Shown piece after piece: positions 28,712 to 39,368 of a stretch of DNA of 64,000 bases. A program made the translations under genes and the position numbers. The DNA comes from Acholoe squamosa (Eukaryota; Annelida; Polychaeta; Phyllodocida; Polynoidae), in assembly GCA_949317995.1 (NCBI GenBank), contig OX439051.1, positions 42,163,250 through 42,227,249 on the forward strand, given 5' to 3'. The notes beneath the pieces are model-generated. The model saw only the letters and a list, made by a program, of their open reading frames with translations, searched no databases and was not told the DNA's origin. The stretch's first letter is position 1; the number at the start of each line of letters is the position of its first letter.

Positions 28712-29480
28712 CATTTATTCCTTATTACAATCAATGAAACATTCGTCTGTAAACCTTAAAGTGTTTAAGGTCATATCTCTTGTGAAGTATAGCAATGCTA
28801 TTATACAGTGTACATGTAGCTAGCTCTATGTCTGTGCGCTCAAAAACTATCTTCCATATATTATCATCTGTTCTCAGAGCAAAAACATAGAAAAAAACCT
28901 TCATTTAAGGCCTATGAAATCTTCAGTCTAACTACTATATAAGTAATTAACTTGAATGTATTACTTTTAAGGCACTGCTATGAATAGAATAGCTTAACAT
29001 TTAAAGCTTTTAAGACCAGTGAAATCCTTAGCTTAGCCGTCTTAAACTATCAACTTATGCATGCTAAATAACAAAGCAATGCTATAAATAAAATAGCTTA
29101 GTATATTATAACCTCGCCTAATTTTGTTCATATAAGCCTCCTGTTACATCATTATTAAATGCATGCCTGCTTACAATTCATATAAGCTAGGATCATTAAC
29201 CTCCTCGAGATAGAAGCTGAGGACAGTTTATAACTTACAAGCTTACCCTCTTACATAAACTGCACTATCATATAATTATAATTACATATTATCATAAAAA
29301 ATAAAAAATCTTTATGAACTTGTTGTTGCTGCTCCATTATTCAATAAAAATATCTGCATAATAAGGGAGCTCATTAAAAATTCATGCTATACGACAACTC
29401 TTCTTAAATCCCCTACTCATAAAATCCTACTATCTAAACATATAATAAAAGGAAACTTCTACTTTTATTTTACTACGCAA
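28712..29480. other. AT-rich non-coding stretch between the enhancer-like arrays
   Basis: No ORF or tandem array supported. Only scattered short A/T-rich motifs such as AAATAGCTTA were seen. Confidence 0.45.
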
Positions 29481-29539
29481 TAAGATGGAAACTCTTACTC
29501 TAATTCAACTGTACAATAGCACAATTCAACTGCGTAATA

Positions 29540-30000
29540 ACATAAACTGCGCAACAGCATAGAATTTTCCATGCTAAATGAACTGCGCAATAGCATGGAA
29601 ATTTCCATGCCACTTAAACTGCGCAATAGCATGGAATTTTCCATGCAAAAGAGAGTGGCTAAAATAAACTCCTCCCTTTCCATGCTATTTAAACTACGCA
29701 ATAGCATAATGGAATTTTCCATACAATAAGGGGTGTGGCTAAATAAACTCCTCCCATACCCCTCCCTTTCCATCCTATTTTTAAACTGCGCAATACAATG
29801 GAAATGTCCATGCTTTTTAAATAAACTGCGCAGTAGCATGGAATTTTCCATACAATAAGGGGTGTGGCTAAATAAACTCCTCCCATACCCCTCCCTTTCC
29901 ATTCTATTTTAAACTATGCAGTACAATGGAAATTTCCATGCTATTTAAAATGTGTAGGAGCATGGAATTTTCCATGCAAAAGGGAGTGGCTAAAATAAAC
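29540..30000. promoter_or_regulatory. Cluster of kB-like palindromes upstream of ORF 30058
   Basis: Imperfect repeats combine ACTGCGCAATAGCATGG and AAATAAACTCCTCCC blocks with kB-like palindromes. GGAAATTTCC is at 29597 and 29928; GGAATTTTCC at 29633, 29711, 29840 and 29964; GGAAATGTCC at 29800; a weaker copy at 29561. Most are extended by flanking CAT/ATG into longer palindromes. All eight lie within 500 bp upstream of the ATG at 30058, close to a TATA box. NF-kB/Rel dependence is inferred from site sequence only. Confidence 0.65.
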
Positions 30001-30020
30001 TCCTCCCAAACTCTCACCCC

Positions 30021-30030
30021 TTTATATATA
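30021..30030 (+). promoter_or_regulatory. TATA box for ORF 30058
   Basis: TTTATATATA lies 28 bases before ATG 30058, right after the kB-like cluster and a CTCACCCC stretch. The 5' leader would be very short. Confidence 0.6.
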
Positions 30031-30057
30031 GTAAGAAAATAACATAGAAACCAAACC

Positions 30058-30792
30058 ATGGAGAAGGTCTATTCCATGCAAGATATCTTATTTTTATTTG
30101 CTCACATTTTGAGCTTTAAATTACCATCTAGTTTCAAGGTAAGTGTTCCAACAGGATTTAAAAGAAGGAAACAATATTCATATAACTTGTGTGATTGCTT
30201 AGATGGGAAACGCAGTAAATGTGGAAAGCTATCTACAAAAAGCTGCTGGACAGGACAAAGCTATATTAGAATGTGCTCGTACCACAATTCTATGTGCTAT
30301 TATTCACATAAAATGTACAAAGAAGCCAGCCATCGAAGTTATATTTTCAGACAACAGCCCTCAAAAAAGTCATTGTACATAGCTATAGAAAGTGCTTTAC
30401 GTATTTTTCAAGCCATTTCTTTGTTCAACTGCAAAATAGACAAAGGGCACAGCTTTTATCTAGCTCAATTGCTAAGTCAAATAATAAGTGAAAATGAAAT
30501 GCTGGCATGCTTTAAATCCAAAGATATCACAAAATTAACTACAAAAAAATCATTTTCCAAAAAAAGATTTTATTTTTTTCTTAACTCAAATGTTTGTAAA
30601 AGGGACCTATTTTTCTCACAAAAAAAATGTGTCGGAAATTCATATTACATCAGAGATTTAGACTTTACAATGCTTGTAATAAAAAATATAGAAAAAAAAG
30701 GGTTAAACCAAGCAATCAAAAATTTTTCCTTCTTTCAGATCATCAGAAACACTATAGAAAATGAAAGCCTTCTCCAACTTCATTTGAAATAG
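30058..30792 (+). CDS. Unknown protein driven by the kB-like cluster, 244 aa
   Basis: The ATG sits in a good context (CCAAACCATGG) just after a TATA box. The N-terminus is hydrophobic (DILFLFAHILSFKLPSS) and may be a signal peptide. A cysteine-rich basic region follows (LCDCLDGKRSKCGKLSTKSC), then helical segments. A perfect donor CAAG|GTAAGT at 30139 and an acceptor TTCTTTCAG ending at 30738 are both in phase and 600 nt apart, so the middle could be a retained intron. Family unknown. The regulatory context suggests an inducible host-response gene. Confidence 0.55.
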   Translation: MEKVYSMQDILFLFAHILSFKLPSSFKVSVPTGFKRRKQYSYNLCDCLDGKRSKCGKLSTKSCWTGQSYIRMCSYHNSMCYYSHKMYKEASHRSYIFRQQPSKKSLYIAIESALRIFQAISLFNCKIDKGHSFYLAQLLSQIISENEMLACFKSKDITKLTTKKSFSKKRFYFFLNSNVCKRDLFFSQKKCVGNSYYIRDLDFTMLVIKNIEKKGLNQAIKNFSFFQIIRNTIENESLLQLHLK

Positions 30793-30836
30793 CTACAAAA
30801 GCAATGTGTTTGCCTGTCTCTACATATAAAGCATGT

Positions 30837-30837
<1 letters not shown>

Positions 30838-30900
<63 letters not shown>

Positions 30901-30906
30901 TATATT
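30838..30906. repeat. (TA)n microsatellite
   Basis: About 30 TA dinucleotides, interrupted once near the 3' end. Confidence 0.95.
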
Positions 30907-31309
30907 CAAATAAGGAAGCTGTATTTTTATGCTTGATCCAGATCTGGTTAAAAATCTGCTTCTTAAATAATTAGGCTTCATGTTATCACTTGATCCAGAT
31001 CGAGTGAAAACAAAAGCTAAAACAAAGCTTTCAATATCTTCATTTTATTCAACGTAGGTTAGATAAAATGAAATATACAATATAAGCCATTCATATATAT
31101 CTATATATATATACTAAGCTCATAGACAGATAGGAAACATTGTTTTTGTTCCAAAATTTTCACTTTAGGCCTTTATTTTTTCAAAATTAAATCAGTCATG
31201 TAGATCTACCTTCACGTGGTGACTGATGGATATATATTTATACATACAAAATATGCGTAAATATATAACGAAAGATCTACTTTTGGTTAAAAATTGAGCA
31301 ACTTACTAT

Positions 31310-31600
31310 ACCTTGCCTATTACAGAGAGCAGCTCAAACTCTGTATAAGCCGCTCGCTGTGACTATACATAAACATCAAACAGCTTGCTATTGCGAGCCT
31401 TTTACAGTGAGCAGCTGAGACTCTTTATAAGCTGCTCACTGCAACTACAGGCTCACTAACTGCTCACTGTAACTACAGGCTCACTAAATGACTCACTGAC
31501 TCACCAAATGACTCACTGATTTGCTTACAGTGATTAAATATAAACTGCACACTATAACTACTCACTGTAGTGAGCAACTCAAACAGATCATTTTGTTGCG
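31310..31600. promoter_or_regulatory. GCTCACTGTAACTA repeats with three AP-1 sites
   Basis: Imperfect repeats around GCTCACTGTAACTACAGGCT. TGACTCA, the AP-1 consensus, occurs at 31489, 31497 and 31509. No gene overlaps. It may be a further inducible element in the right arm, or simple-repeat drift. Confidence 0.4.
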
Positions 31601-31989
31601 TGTATGAACTAAATCTATGTGTAAAAAGTCAAAAGAGTAACTCATGCCGCTCCTCTCCTACTCATACAAACATACTAACACACATACACAGCAGGCTTGG
31701 AACCGAGTGACTCTGTGACATAGTCAGCATGGAGCTTCACATGAGAAACATAAATGAAACCGTTATGACTAATGCAACACCTAACACCTATAGCTCTCCC
31801 ATCTGGAGGCATTCATAAGAAGTAATCGAATCTTGTCTACATATCTGTCTACATTATAACATGGAATCTAGTAACAAGGACATGGAAAAATGACCTGAGA
31901 CATGATCTTATCCTAAATTCGCCATTTGACATAAAGCTTAATAACAAAGAGATGGGAAAAGCTGTTTACATAAAATATTTAGTTACATG

Positions 31990-32440
31990 TAACCTGGAAC
32001 AGGACAAAAATAGTTCATATTATTCTCGGTAGAGGGAAAGCAAGAATGCGTTCTGCGTTCAAAACACGATAAAATCTAACGTCATATTTGTAAGCTATCA
32101 GCAAATATTCTTCACTGATATCAGTGAAATATATTAAACGATAAAAAGAAGGAGCTCTATACATGGATCTTTGAAACTGATAAAGAAAATACAAAGAAAA
32201 AGAGCTTTATACATGTAATAATTTAGTTCCACATAACCTACATCATAGCAGATATAGTTCATATTATTCTCGGTAGAGGGGGACAAAAAATCCGCGTTTT
32301 GAATGAAAACCTATCGTTTCAATTGTAAACTACCGCTGGGAATTCCTCTAATAACTCGACAAATATTCTTTGCTAATATCAATGAAATATATCAAAAAAT
32401 AGAGAAGAAAAAACTCTATCCCTAAATCACTCAAACTGTT
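31990..32440. repeat. Diverged direct duplication of about 230 bp
   Basis: TAGTTCATATTATTCTCGGT occurs at about 32008 and 32246. Both are followed by related sequence including CAAATATTCTT and ATATCARTGAAATATAT. No ORF. Confidence 0.7.
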
Positions 32441-32524
32441 GAAAAAAATCTATATCCTCTTAAACTGAATGTCTATTTGTTCATAGACTTAAAAGTGTAA
32501 CACCACATTTAAGATTTCACCGCT

Positions 32525-32545
32525 GAGGTGGAGTATATAAGGAAC
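32525..32545 (+). promoter_or_regulatory. TATA-like motif near the right end
   Basis: GAGTATATAAGGAACG lies in a GC-richer context, but no ORF follows before the inverted repeat. It could serve a non-coding transcript or be inactive. Confidence 0.25.
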
Positions 32546-32614
32546 GCATTGTCTAGGGTTAAATGGAGAGGTCCGGCCCTCATGTCACAAACCTCCACGC
32601 TTGCGACTTAGTCG

Positions 32615-32815
32615 ACTTAGAACGGCTGATGCTCCCATTGTTGGTTGAAGCGTGAACGGGCTCATGCTCCCATTGTTGGTTGAAGCGTGAACGGGTGATG
32701 CTCCTACTGTTGTGTCCCTCAATCCTTCCACAATCCTTCTCCTTCAATCCTCCTTCAATCCAATCCTTCTCCTTCATTCCTCCTTCAATCCTTCTTCAAT
32801 CCTCCCTAATCCTAG
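32615..32815. repeat. Short tandem repeats in the right subterminal region
   Basis: A roughly 35-bp unit containing GCTCCCATTGTTGGTTGAAG is present about 2.5 times (32620-32710). It is followed by a TCCTTCTCCTTCAATCC purine/pyrimidine repeat (32715-32815). Confidence 0.8.
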
Positions 32816-32934
32816 TGGTCTCTCAGTTCATTCCTCTGTACCACAAACCCAGCTGAGAACCTTGTGACATGCACAGTTGAGAGTAACCTTGTGACATGAG
32901 CACCACTTGACCTCTTTTGTATTTAAAACCTAAA

Positions 32935-33162
32935 GTGATATAATTACTATTTCTAAAATAATCCTATTCTAAATATATCTATAAACGACCTCTTTTATGA
33001 ATAATCTAAATATATCTATAAACGACCTCTTTTATAGATAAATTAAATATATCTATAAACGACCTCTTCTATAAATAATCTAAAAATAGGAGGTCTTCTC
33101 TGGATAATTCAAATATGGTCTTTTCTGGATATTATCCAGAAAAGACCAACTATTATACTACT
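32935..33162. repeat. Right terminal inverted repeat and subterminal repeats
   Basis: The outer 47 bp (33116-33162) are the inverted copy of 2153-2199, including the same hairpin at 33117-33147. Inside are four copies of a unit containing AAATATATCTATAAACGACC (about 32965-33070). Similarity to the left side is lost beyond about 70 bp except for the GAGAAGACC-type motif. Confidence 0.88.
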
Positions 33163-33168
33163 ACCGGA
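33163..33168. repeat. Target-site duplication, right copy (ACCGGA)
   Basis: Identical to 2147-2152 and directly abutting the right end. Confidence 0.85.
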
Positions 33169-33484
33169 AGGTGGCGCTGCACAACCTGCGTCCGAGCTGG
33201 GTGACCGTCAGTGCTGCCTCTGACTCCACTACCAGGTATATGGGCGTCCTGTCCCATGGGCTTGCTAGGTCTGGTCCGGGGGTCTGGTTCATACTGGAAT
33301 GAACCGGTTCTCACTATGGGATAACCCTGCATGATGAAGTGTCATGCGTTGTGGTTATCCTGTGTGATGGGTGTCCTGCCTAATGGTTGTCCCTTGTATG
33401 TTCTTTATATATTCTGGACTATTAGTGGTATGGTTTACACATAGTTGTTTTAGTAGGGTCTAATTGTACAGAAAGTGAAATATG

Positions 33485-34130
33485 GGTGGTTAATAGATTC
33501 AAGATTCAAGATTCAAGATGGCTTTATTGACTAATGTACAGGTACACTTATGTCAGCACCAGGTTTTTATTTACAATGTTGTAGACAGATTTTATATATG
33601 AGTATATACAGTTCACAGCCCCTGGCCTTTTAGATGATTTGCAATATGGGGCCACTGCTAGTATTTGAGAAAGTTTCCTAGTGTCATCGTGTCTTTTATA
33701 GTAATCAACAAACTTGAGGTATTTTGTTTCAAACACTGACCGTGCGTTTCTCATCTCGGGCATGTTACAATGTAAGAAGACATGATTGACATCTTGCACA
33801 GCATTACAGAATGTGCACTTAGAATTGACAGGTTTCTTTCCTCTATATCTTCTTGACAGGCTGTCAAGTGTACAGTTATTGTCAGTCCGGAGTTTAGCAA
33901 TAATGGTTCTAATTTTTGGTGATTCTGTGTGCGTTAGGTATTCACGCTCTTCATAAATGTCATTGAGATCATCTTTACACATCTTGATAATTCTACACTT
34001 GCTAGTATTCTCTGGGTTATCAATGTACTGGTTGTATTTCTGAATAGGCAGAGGTGATAATTGTATAGGGATTAATAATGAATTTAATGTATGTATTATG
34101 CTGATAGTGTGGGGATTCCACACCCGTCTG
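33485..34130 (-). mobile_element. 3' end of a non-LTR retrotransposon (LINE)
   Basis: The ORF 33548-34123 encodes the C-terminal region of a LINE reverse transcriptase with the zinc motif CTFCNAVQDVNHVFLHC after LDSLSRRYRG. The 3' end carries tandem TTCAAGA/TCTTGAA units at about 33497-33520, a LINE-type tail. It is 5' truncated and lies outside the Polinton, about 320 bp from its end. Confidence 0.75.
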
Positions 34131-34214
34131 CCGTTTCAAAGTCACTCTGTACATCATATGCCTAGGGACCGGTTGGCAGGTCTATTATGTCAGGGGGTGG
34201 TGATGAGAAACCAT

Positions 34215-34245
34215 TTTTTTTTTTTTTTTTTTTTTTTATTGGCTT
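34215..34245. repeat. Poly-T tract
   Basis: A run of about 28 T. It may be the poly-A tail of a minus-strand retroelement ending here. Confidence 0.6.
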
Positions 34246-35465
34246 TATGAACAGAGTACCTACCGGTACCGGAAACTTAACCTTTGTATGGGTCTGGTAA
34301 GCACGAGCAAGTATTTACGTTTGCGAGTTCCCTAGGCCTAGTAGGGATGGGGAAGTGTACTGTACTATAACTTACAGAATGGCTAACACAAGAACGACGT
34401 CTGCTAAAACGTCAGGCGCACGTGCCGGAAGTAAACACAGTTATACTGTCGCGCATGCGCTACCAGCAACGCGCTTCCGTAGAAATCAAAACAAATGCGG
34501 GCCAAGTTGTAACATGCAAGTCGCTTTTTAAAGGATATTGAATGAAATCAGTAGCTAGAAGAGTTACTTGACTGGGCGTGGATACATGGGGCATAAATCA
34601 AGAAATGGAAGGTTAAACTTTGAAATTTTTGTCTCCATTTCAGTTCCAAAATCAAGTTTAACTTGCACCGTCAGTCACTGACTCACTCATTCTCAGACTC
34701 AGTGACTGAGTCAGTCTCACTCTGTCACTGACTGTCAGTGTCACTTGACTAGTGTGGGGAATCCCAGCCTCGGCCAGCGTCTATTGATACTCAGTTCAAT
34801 AGCCTGGGGTCAGCTCTATTTTCCACTGGATGTGTATTCTTAGTTTATTACTTAATTACCCTCTTTGATCTAGATAAGAATCTGATTGATCTGGGATGTG
34901 TATTCACTCCCTAAGCTGATGTTGGGTCACTCCTTAAGTCAAACATCTGCTTGGGGAGTGAGCTTCGCCGCCTGGGCGACGATCTACCCAGATGAAGGTC
35001 TGAAGCCAGCCCGTACTCTGTCGGGCTGGAGGGGGCGAGCCTGGGGGAATCCACACCCGTCTGCCACTCCAAGACCGTTCTGTATTGTCCGGCGGGCGCT
35101 GACTCTTACCTAACGGGACAGTCAGGCTTCCTGCATATTGTCACCGTTGTCGACAATATATATGTGAGTTGGGCGCCGATCCAACTACCTGCATAGGCCT
35201 AATTTGTCAGGTGACTGGAATTGTAGGACATAATTTTTTTATGTCAATTTCCTCTTAAGAATGGCTTCCTAAGACATGTTTGTTGCCATTTTGTGAGAAA
35301 GCTTTCATACGGGGGCCCAAATTATTGGGTTCTTGCAAATCTGTTAGCCTTCACATCAAGTTTAGCTGCCACGGTCGGCCATGATGGAAGTGGTTTCAGG
35401 TCTCACAACAGAGGTATTATTCATGAAATAATGTTATCCATGAGAATCTGCTTGGTGAGTGGAGA
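34246..35465. other. Host intergenic DNA
   Basis: No gene supported. Includes short runs of AGTCACTGACTCA-type repeats (34670-34745) and two copies of GAATCCACACCCGTCTGCC-like sequence (34125 and about 35045) that may be LINE-derived. Confidence 0.4.
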
Positions 35466-36710
35466 TTGACTTCGTTGCTTCAATTGGATGAATACACAAG
35501 ATGCCTGCTTTGGGTAGACGATGTAGCTATTGTATCAAACAATATCCAAGACCAACACACAGTGCTAAAGATAACAGAAAAAGTCTCAAACACCCTAAGA
35601 GTAGTATTCGGCAAAGACAAATCAAAAATACTACAAATTGGAACAACGACTAACCCTGACAACCCCAAAATCAACGACATGGAAATAGAGAAAACAGACA
35701 AATACAAGTACCTGGGCGAAACGCTCAACTCAAAGAATAACCTAGACGACCATATAGACACGATAAAGAATAAAGCAGAGGGAGCCCTACAAACGGTCCT
35801 ATACATAGCGGGCAATGAAAACTACAACAACATAGAGCTTGAAACTATCTGGAAACTCGTGGAGACCTGCATCATCCCGACAATAACCTACGGTGCTGAA
35901 ACATGGAACACAAGGAAAAAAGACACTGATGCCCTCAACCAAATCCTAGACAACCAACTAAAAAGAATCCTACGACTACCCCAAGCAACCCCAAGGGAAT
36001 GCATATATGATGAGCTTAGAATCCTTGACATAGAACACAGAATCCTAGAACTACAGGTCAACTACCTGACCAAAATAACTAAATCCCAAGGCGAAGAGAT
36101 CACAATAGCAAACACGAGAGCAAGACCGACCTCATGGATACAGAAGACCAAAAAAGCATCCGAAGAACTCCAAACCCCGATCAACATACTGACAGACCTA
36201 CCCACCACCAAGCGCAAAACGACCATAAAGAAAGCAGTGAAGGCAAAACAAGCACTCTGCATGAAAACAACCGGCGTAAAAAAAAGCAAGTTCAATTACC
36301 TGACTGAAAACAAAAGGAAATACAGCTGCGAATCCCATGACTACCTGACCAAACTAACTAAAGAACAAGCAAGGAGAATCTTCATGGCCAGAACCAGAAT
36401 GATAAGAGCGAAAGATAACTACAGGAAAATGCACCACACACAAGAGTGTAGGGGGTGTGGCCACACTCCAGAAACCCAACAACACCTACTAGAAACGTGC
36501 CCAACCATACATAACAACCAAGACTCCACAACCCAAATCAAACTAGAAGACATCTTCACTGACAACCTAACCCTACTTAAGAGGACAGCATCCAAACTAG
36601 ACATGATAGAAAAACAACTCAACATATGGGAAAATGCATAGCCGCCCTACCCCTAGGGAGCACCCTGGTTACCCAGGGAACATGCACGTAGTATAGTATA
36701 GTATAGTATG
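35466..36710 (+). mobile_element. 5'-truncated LINE with reverse transcriptase C-terminal half
   Basis: The ORF 35466-36641 (391 codons) starts inside the palm domain: LLWVDDVAIVSN carries the catalytic xxDD motif, followed by SKILQIGT and YKYLGETLNSKNN, all typical of non-LTR RTs. It continues to TITYGAETWNTRKK and a C-terminal zinc motif CRGCGHTPETQQHLLETC. A tail of AGTAT repeats (about 36688-36708) marks the 3' end. The fingers and endonuclease domains are missing. The frame is intact, so insertion may be fairly recent. Confidence 0.85.
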
Positions 36711-37590
36711 TCTGGCAGAAAATGCACCTGCTTATGGCTACCTGTTGCAGCCCACACAGCATGTGCCAAACCTTGAAAAAAGGTGCGATCTAAAGGTTTC
36801 CAACAAAAGACGCTCTTCCTACTCACAGACAGCAAAACTAAGGTGGTACTCTTGTCAATATTATAAGCTGATTGTTGGAGATTTGTTTCTGTCAAATGTT
36901 ATTCTTAGAAACTTGCTGTTTCTAGAGAACCTGCAAGTTTTAGCTAGGGCAGTCCCAGCGACTCAGTCCTTAACTGAGTCGCGCACAGTGACTAGTTCTA
37001 TACGCCACAGGACGATTGTGGGGGTGTCAGTGTGGCCCTGTGGGGGCAGGTCAGGTCTGTCTAGTCACACTAGTGTCACCCACTAGTTAGTGCAGTCAGG
37101 CAAATCACAGGTTGCGTGAATTGTATCTGTCACTATGATAAATATGTACTTTTAAAATGAAGATTTCTAAGCTCCTAATCATAGCTAATGCAGAGCTCTC
37201 AAGTTTTGATGAAGCCAAAGAGTGAGACTTTGCCCGAACGCTCAGAAATATCTTAACATTACGGGAAAAATCGCAATAAACCTAAAATTGGGGGGTTTGG
37301 GGCATGCCCCCAAGAAAATTTTGAAAAATGTAGAGGCAAATTGGCTGTTTTTTGTACACAAAACAGTGGGTAAAAGTCCAAGTTCACTATACAAGCCTAT
37401 ACTGATATTTTTAAGCCTAAAATGCGTGAGAAAAGGCCTCCTCTGCGTGAGTGCGTGAGATAAGCTTCAAATGCGTGAGACTCACGCCAAATGCGTGAGA
37501 GTTGAGAGCTCTGCTAATGATCAGAATTTTACATGGGTGGTATGGTTTAAAAGGGAAAAGTCTGATCTACACAATGGTGGGTAAATATCT
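36711..37590. other. Host intergenic DNA
   Basis: No gene recognised. A short repeat of AAATGCGTGAGA occurs at about 37420-37500. Confidence 0.4.
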
Positions 37591-37595
37591 AAGTT

Positions 37596-37910
37596 AGGGA
37601 GTGGTCATTATTGATCAACAGGGGGCGGGTGGTGGGTTTCAGCGTGGACACACGAAAATTTATGCCCCCCTCGACGACAGTCAAAATTTTTTGCGCCCCC
37701 CCCAAACCGCAGGCGCGGAGAATTTTCGCGCCCCTCTTTGAGCTATAGTAGCACGCAGCCTTTTTTGCTCAAAAGAGGGTAATTTTTTTAGCCCCCCTCA
37801 AGAGGGGTCAAAATTTTGTTAGTCCCCCCCTTGGGAGGGGTCTGAAATTTTTATCCCCCCCCCTCAAATCCACCATCCCCCCCCTGTTGATAAATAATGA
37901 CCACTCCCTT
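37596..37910. mobile_element. MITE-like element, GGGAGTGGTCATTATT family
   Basis: The termini are inverted copies of about 30 bp: the left starts TAGGGAGTGGTCATTATT and the right ends AATAATGACCACTCCCTT. The interior is rich in C/G runs around CAAAATTTTTTGCGCCCC. Partial copies occur at 40957-41080 and 42850-42985. Confidence 0.75.
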
Positions 37911-39200
37911 ATTCTTTTATTCCATTATGTTTACAGCTTTGGATATTTGGGTAACATTTAGATTCTGTCACCTTTCCCTGCATGAGTACCTAGACAGCCT
38001 AAGTCTCTCTTGCAGAAATCCATTGATAAAGCTATATCTCAGTATAGATAGAAATAATGGAATATAATATCCAATTGACTAACATGTAGAGGTACATTTT
38101 GAGGGGATTTTGATAAATATTGAATGATTATTAATAGCAGGGCCGTCTTTCAAACTTGCACACCTTTGGATCAATTTTCCTAAATAAATATTTGCTACAG
38201 AAGCTAACAGGACCTACAAGGCTAATCCACAACATGTTATTCACCAGAATATTGTCAGCTTGTACAGCTACAAGGCTGTGATTTTGAATCTCATGCATGT
38301 GTCATACCAGAAAATTCATGAAAATAGTATTTTAAGTTCAGATTTCATCTCGAAATTAGAAATACTTATAGAGCTAGAAATTGAATCATACACAGATATG
38401 TTAATCTCCCAACATTCAGCTTTATAGAGGTACAATTGGTTAGTAAATTGGACCATGCAATCAAAGTTTATCAGTAATTATGTACAGTGGTGTCCAAATC
38501 CCATGCGCCCAGTGCATGTTTAATGGGCTTATCTAAATATCTGAGCAAATATACAGGGCGAGGAATGGCAGAATGTATTTCATATTTCCAAAATATAAAG
38601 CTGTATAAAAATACTTCTAATGGGCATATCAACTTGTTTTAAAAAGCTATGAATTGTAATTTTCAAGCTCTTCATTTGATATATAACCCATGCATTTCTG
38701 TTGAAGTCCAAATTTTTGGCTGACTTCGCTACACTAGTCTATGGCAGTATGGGGGTCTGACTGAGGCTGAGAGTGTCACAGTTCATGACCTCAGGCTCAG
38801 TACGGGAATGGCCAATGCCAATCATCATGATGTCATGGGGGTGTGTGGTGAGTTTTTGCGTGGACAAGTGGAAATATTTTATGACCTTATGGTGTCCCCA
38901 CCCCAAAAGCGTTGTGGCCATCCAAAAAAATCACAGATCTTCCACCTTTGACCTGATATTAACAATACTTAATATTCTTTCAGTGTTTATCAACCTACAC
39001 CATATTTTAGCTTATGAAATGGACAAAAAAAAATTAGATAGGTCCACATAAACATAGTCAGGCTAGATTTTGTGCAAATTGTGAGGCCTGATAAGTGCAT
39101 GAATACACATCAGGACCTCTTCACCCCCATAAACTTCCACTGATTTTATGTTTTGAACAAAAAATATTCTGGGACTCCTACTCATCATTCTGATACCAAA
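37911..39200. other. Host intergenic DNA
   Basis: AT-rich, with no supported gene or repeat. Confidence 0.4.
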
Positions 39201-39203
39201 AAA

Positions 39204-39368
39204 CAATGGGTTTGGCCTCTCTTTCCCACCCCTAGGGGCCAAATTCCTCAAAATAACTAAGTTCAGAAGGGACTATTTGGCCAAATAACAATGGGTTTGG
39301 CCTCTCTTTCCCTCCCCTAGGGGCCAAATTCCTCAAAATAACTGAGTTCAGAAGGGACTATTTGGCCA
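39204..39368. repeat. Tandem duplication of about 84 bp
   Basis: The block beginning CAATGGGTTTGGCCTCTCTT and ending GGGACTATTTGGCCA occurs twice in tandem with very few differences. Confidence 0.85.

Larger units (their letters stand above)
2153..33162. mobile_element. Polinton/Maverick (adintovirus-like) element, 31.0 kb, with both ends
   Basis: The ends are inverted copies starting AGTAGTATAATAG and are flanked by a 6-bp duplication. The element encodes the diagnostic Polinton set: protein-primed family B polymerase, rve-type integrase, adenain-like cysteine protease, FtsK/HerA-type ATPase, double-jelly-roll-type major capsid protein and penton-like minor capsid protein. The core genes occupy 2.7-18.2 kb on the minus strand. 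The right half is accessory and includes plus-strand genes and dense repeat arrays. The length exceeds the usual 15-25 kb. The coding strand is AT-rich, unlike parts of the flanks. Several core genes carry stops or frameshifts, so this copy may be inactive. Gene content alone cannot separate an endogenous transposon from an integrated adintovirus. Confidence 0.93.

Noticed and set aside
2153..33162. Integrated herpesvirus or other large virus rather than a Polinton
   Set aside because: The enhancer-like arrays and glycoprotein recall such viruses, but polymerase, integrase, protease, ATPase and capsid genes and the ends are all of Polinton/adintovirus type.
36653..37086. Small ORFs on both strands after the LINE tail
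   Set aside because: No homology pattern or splice structure; probably chance.
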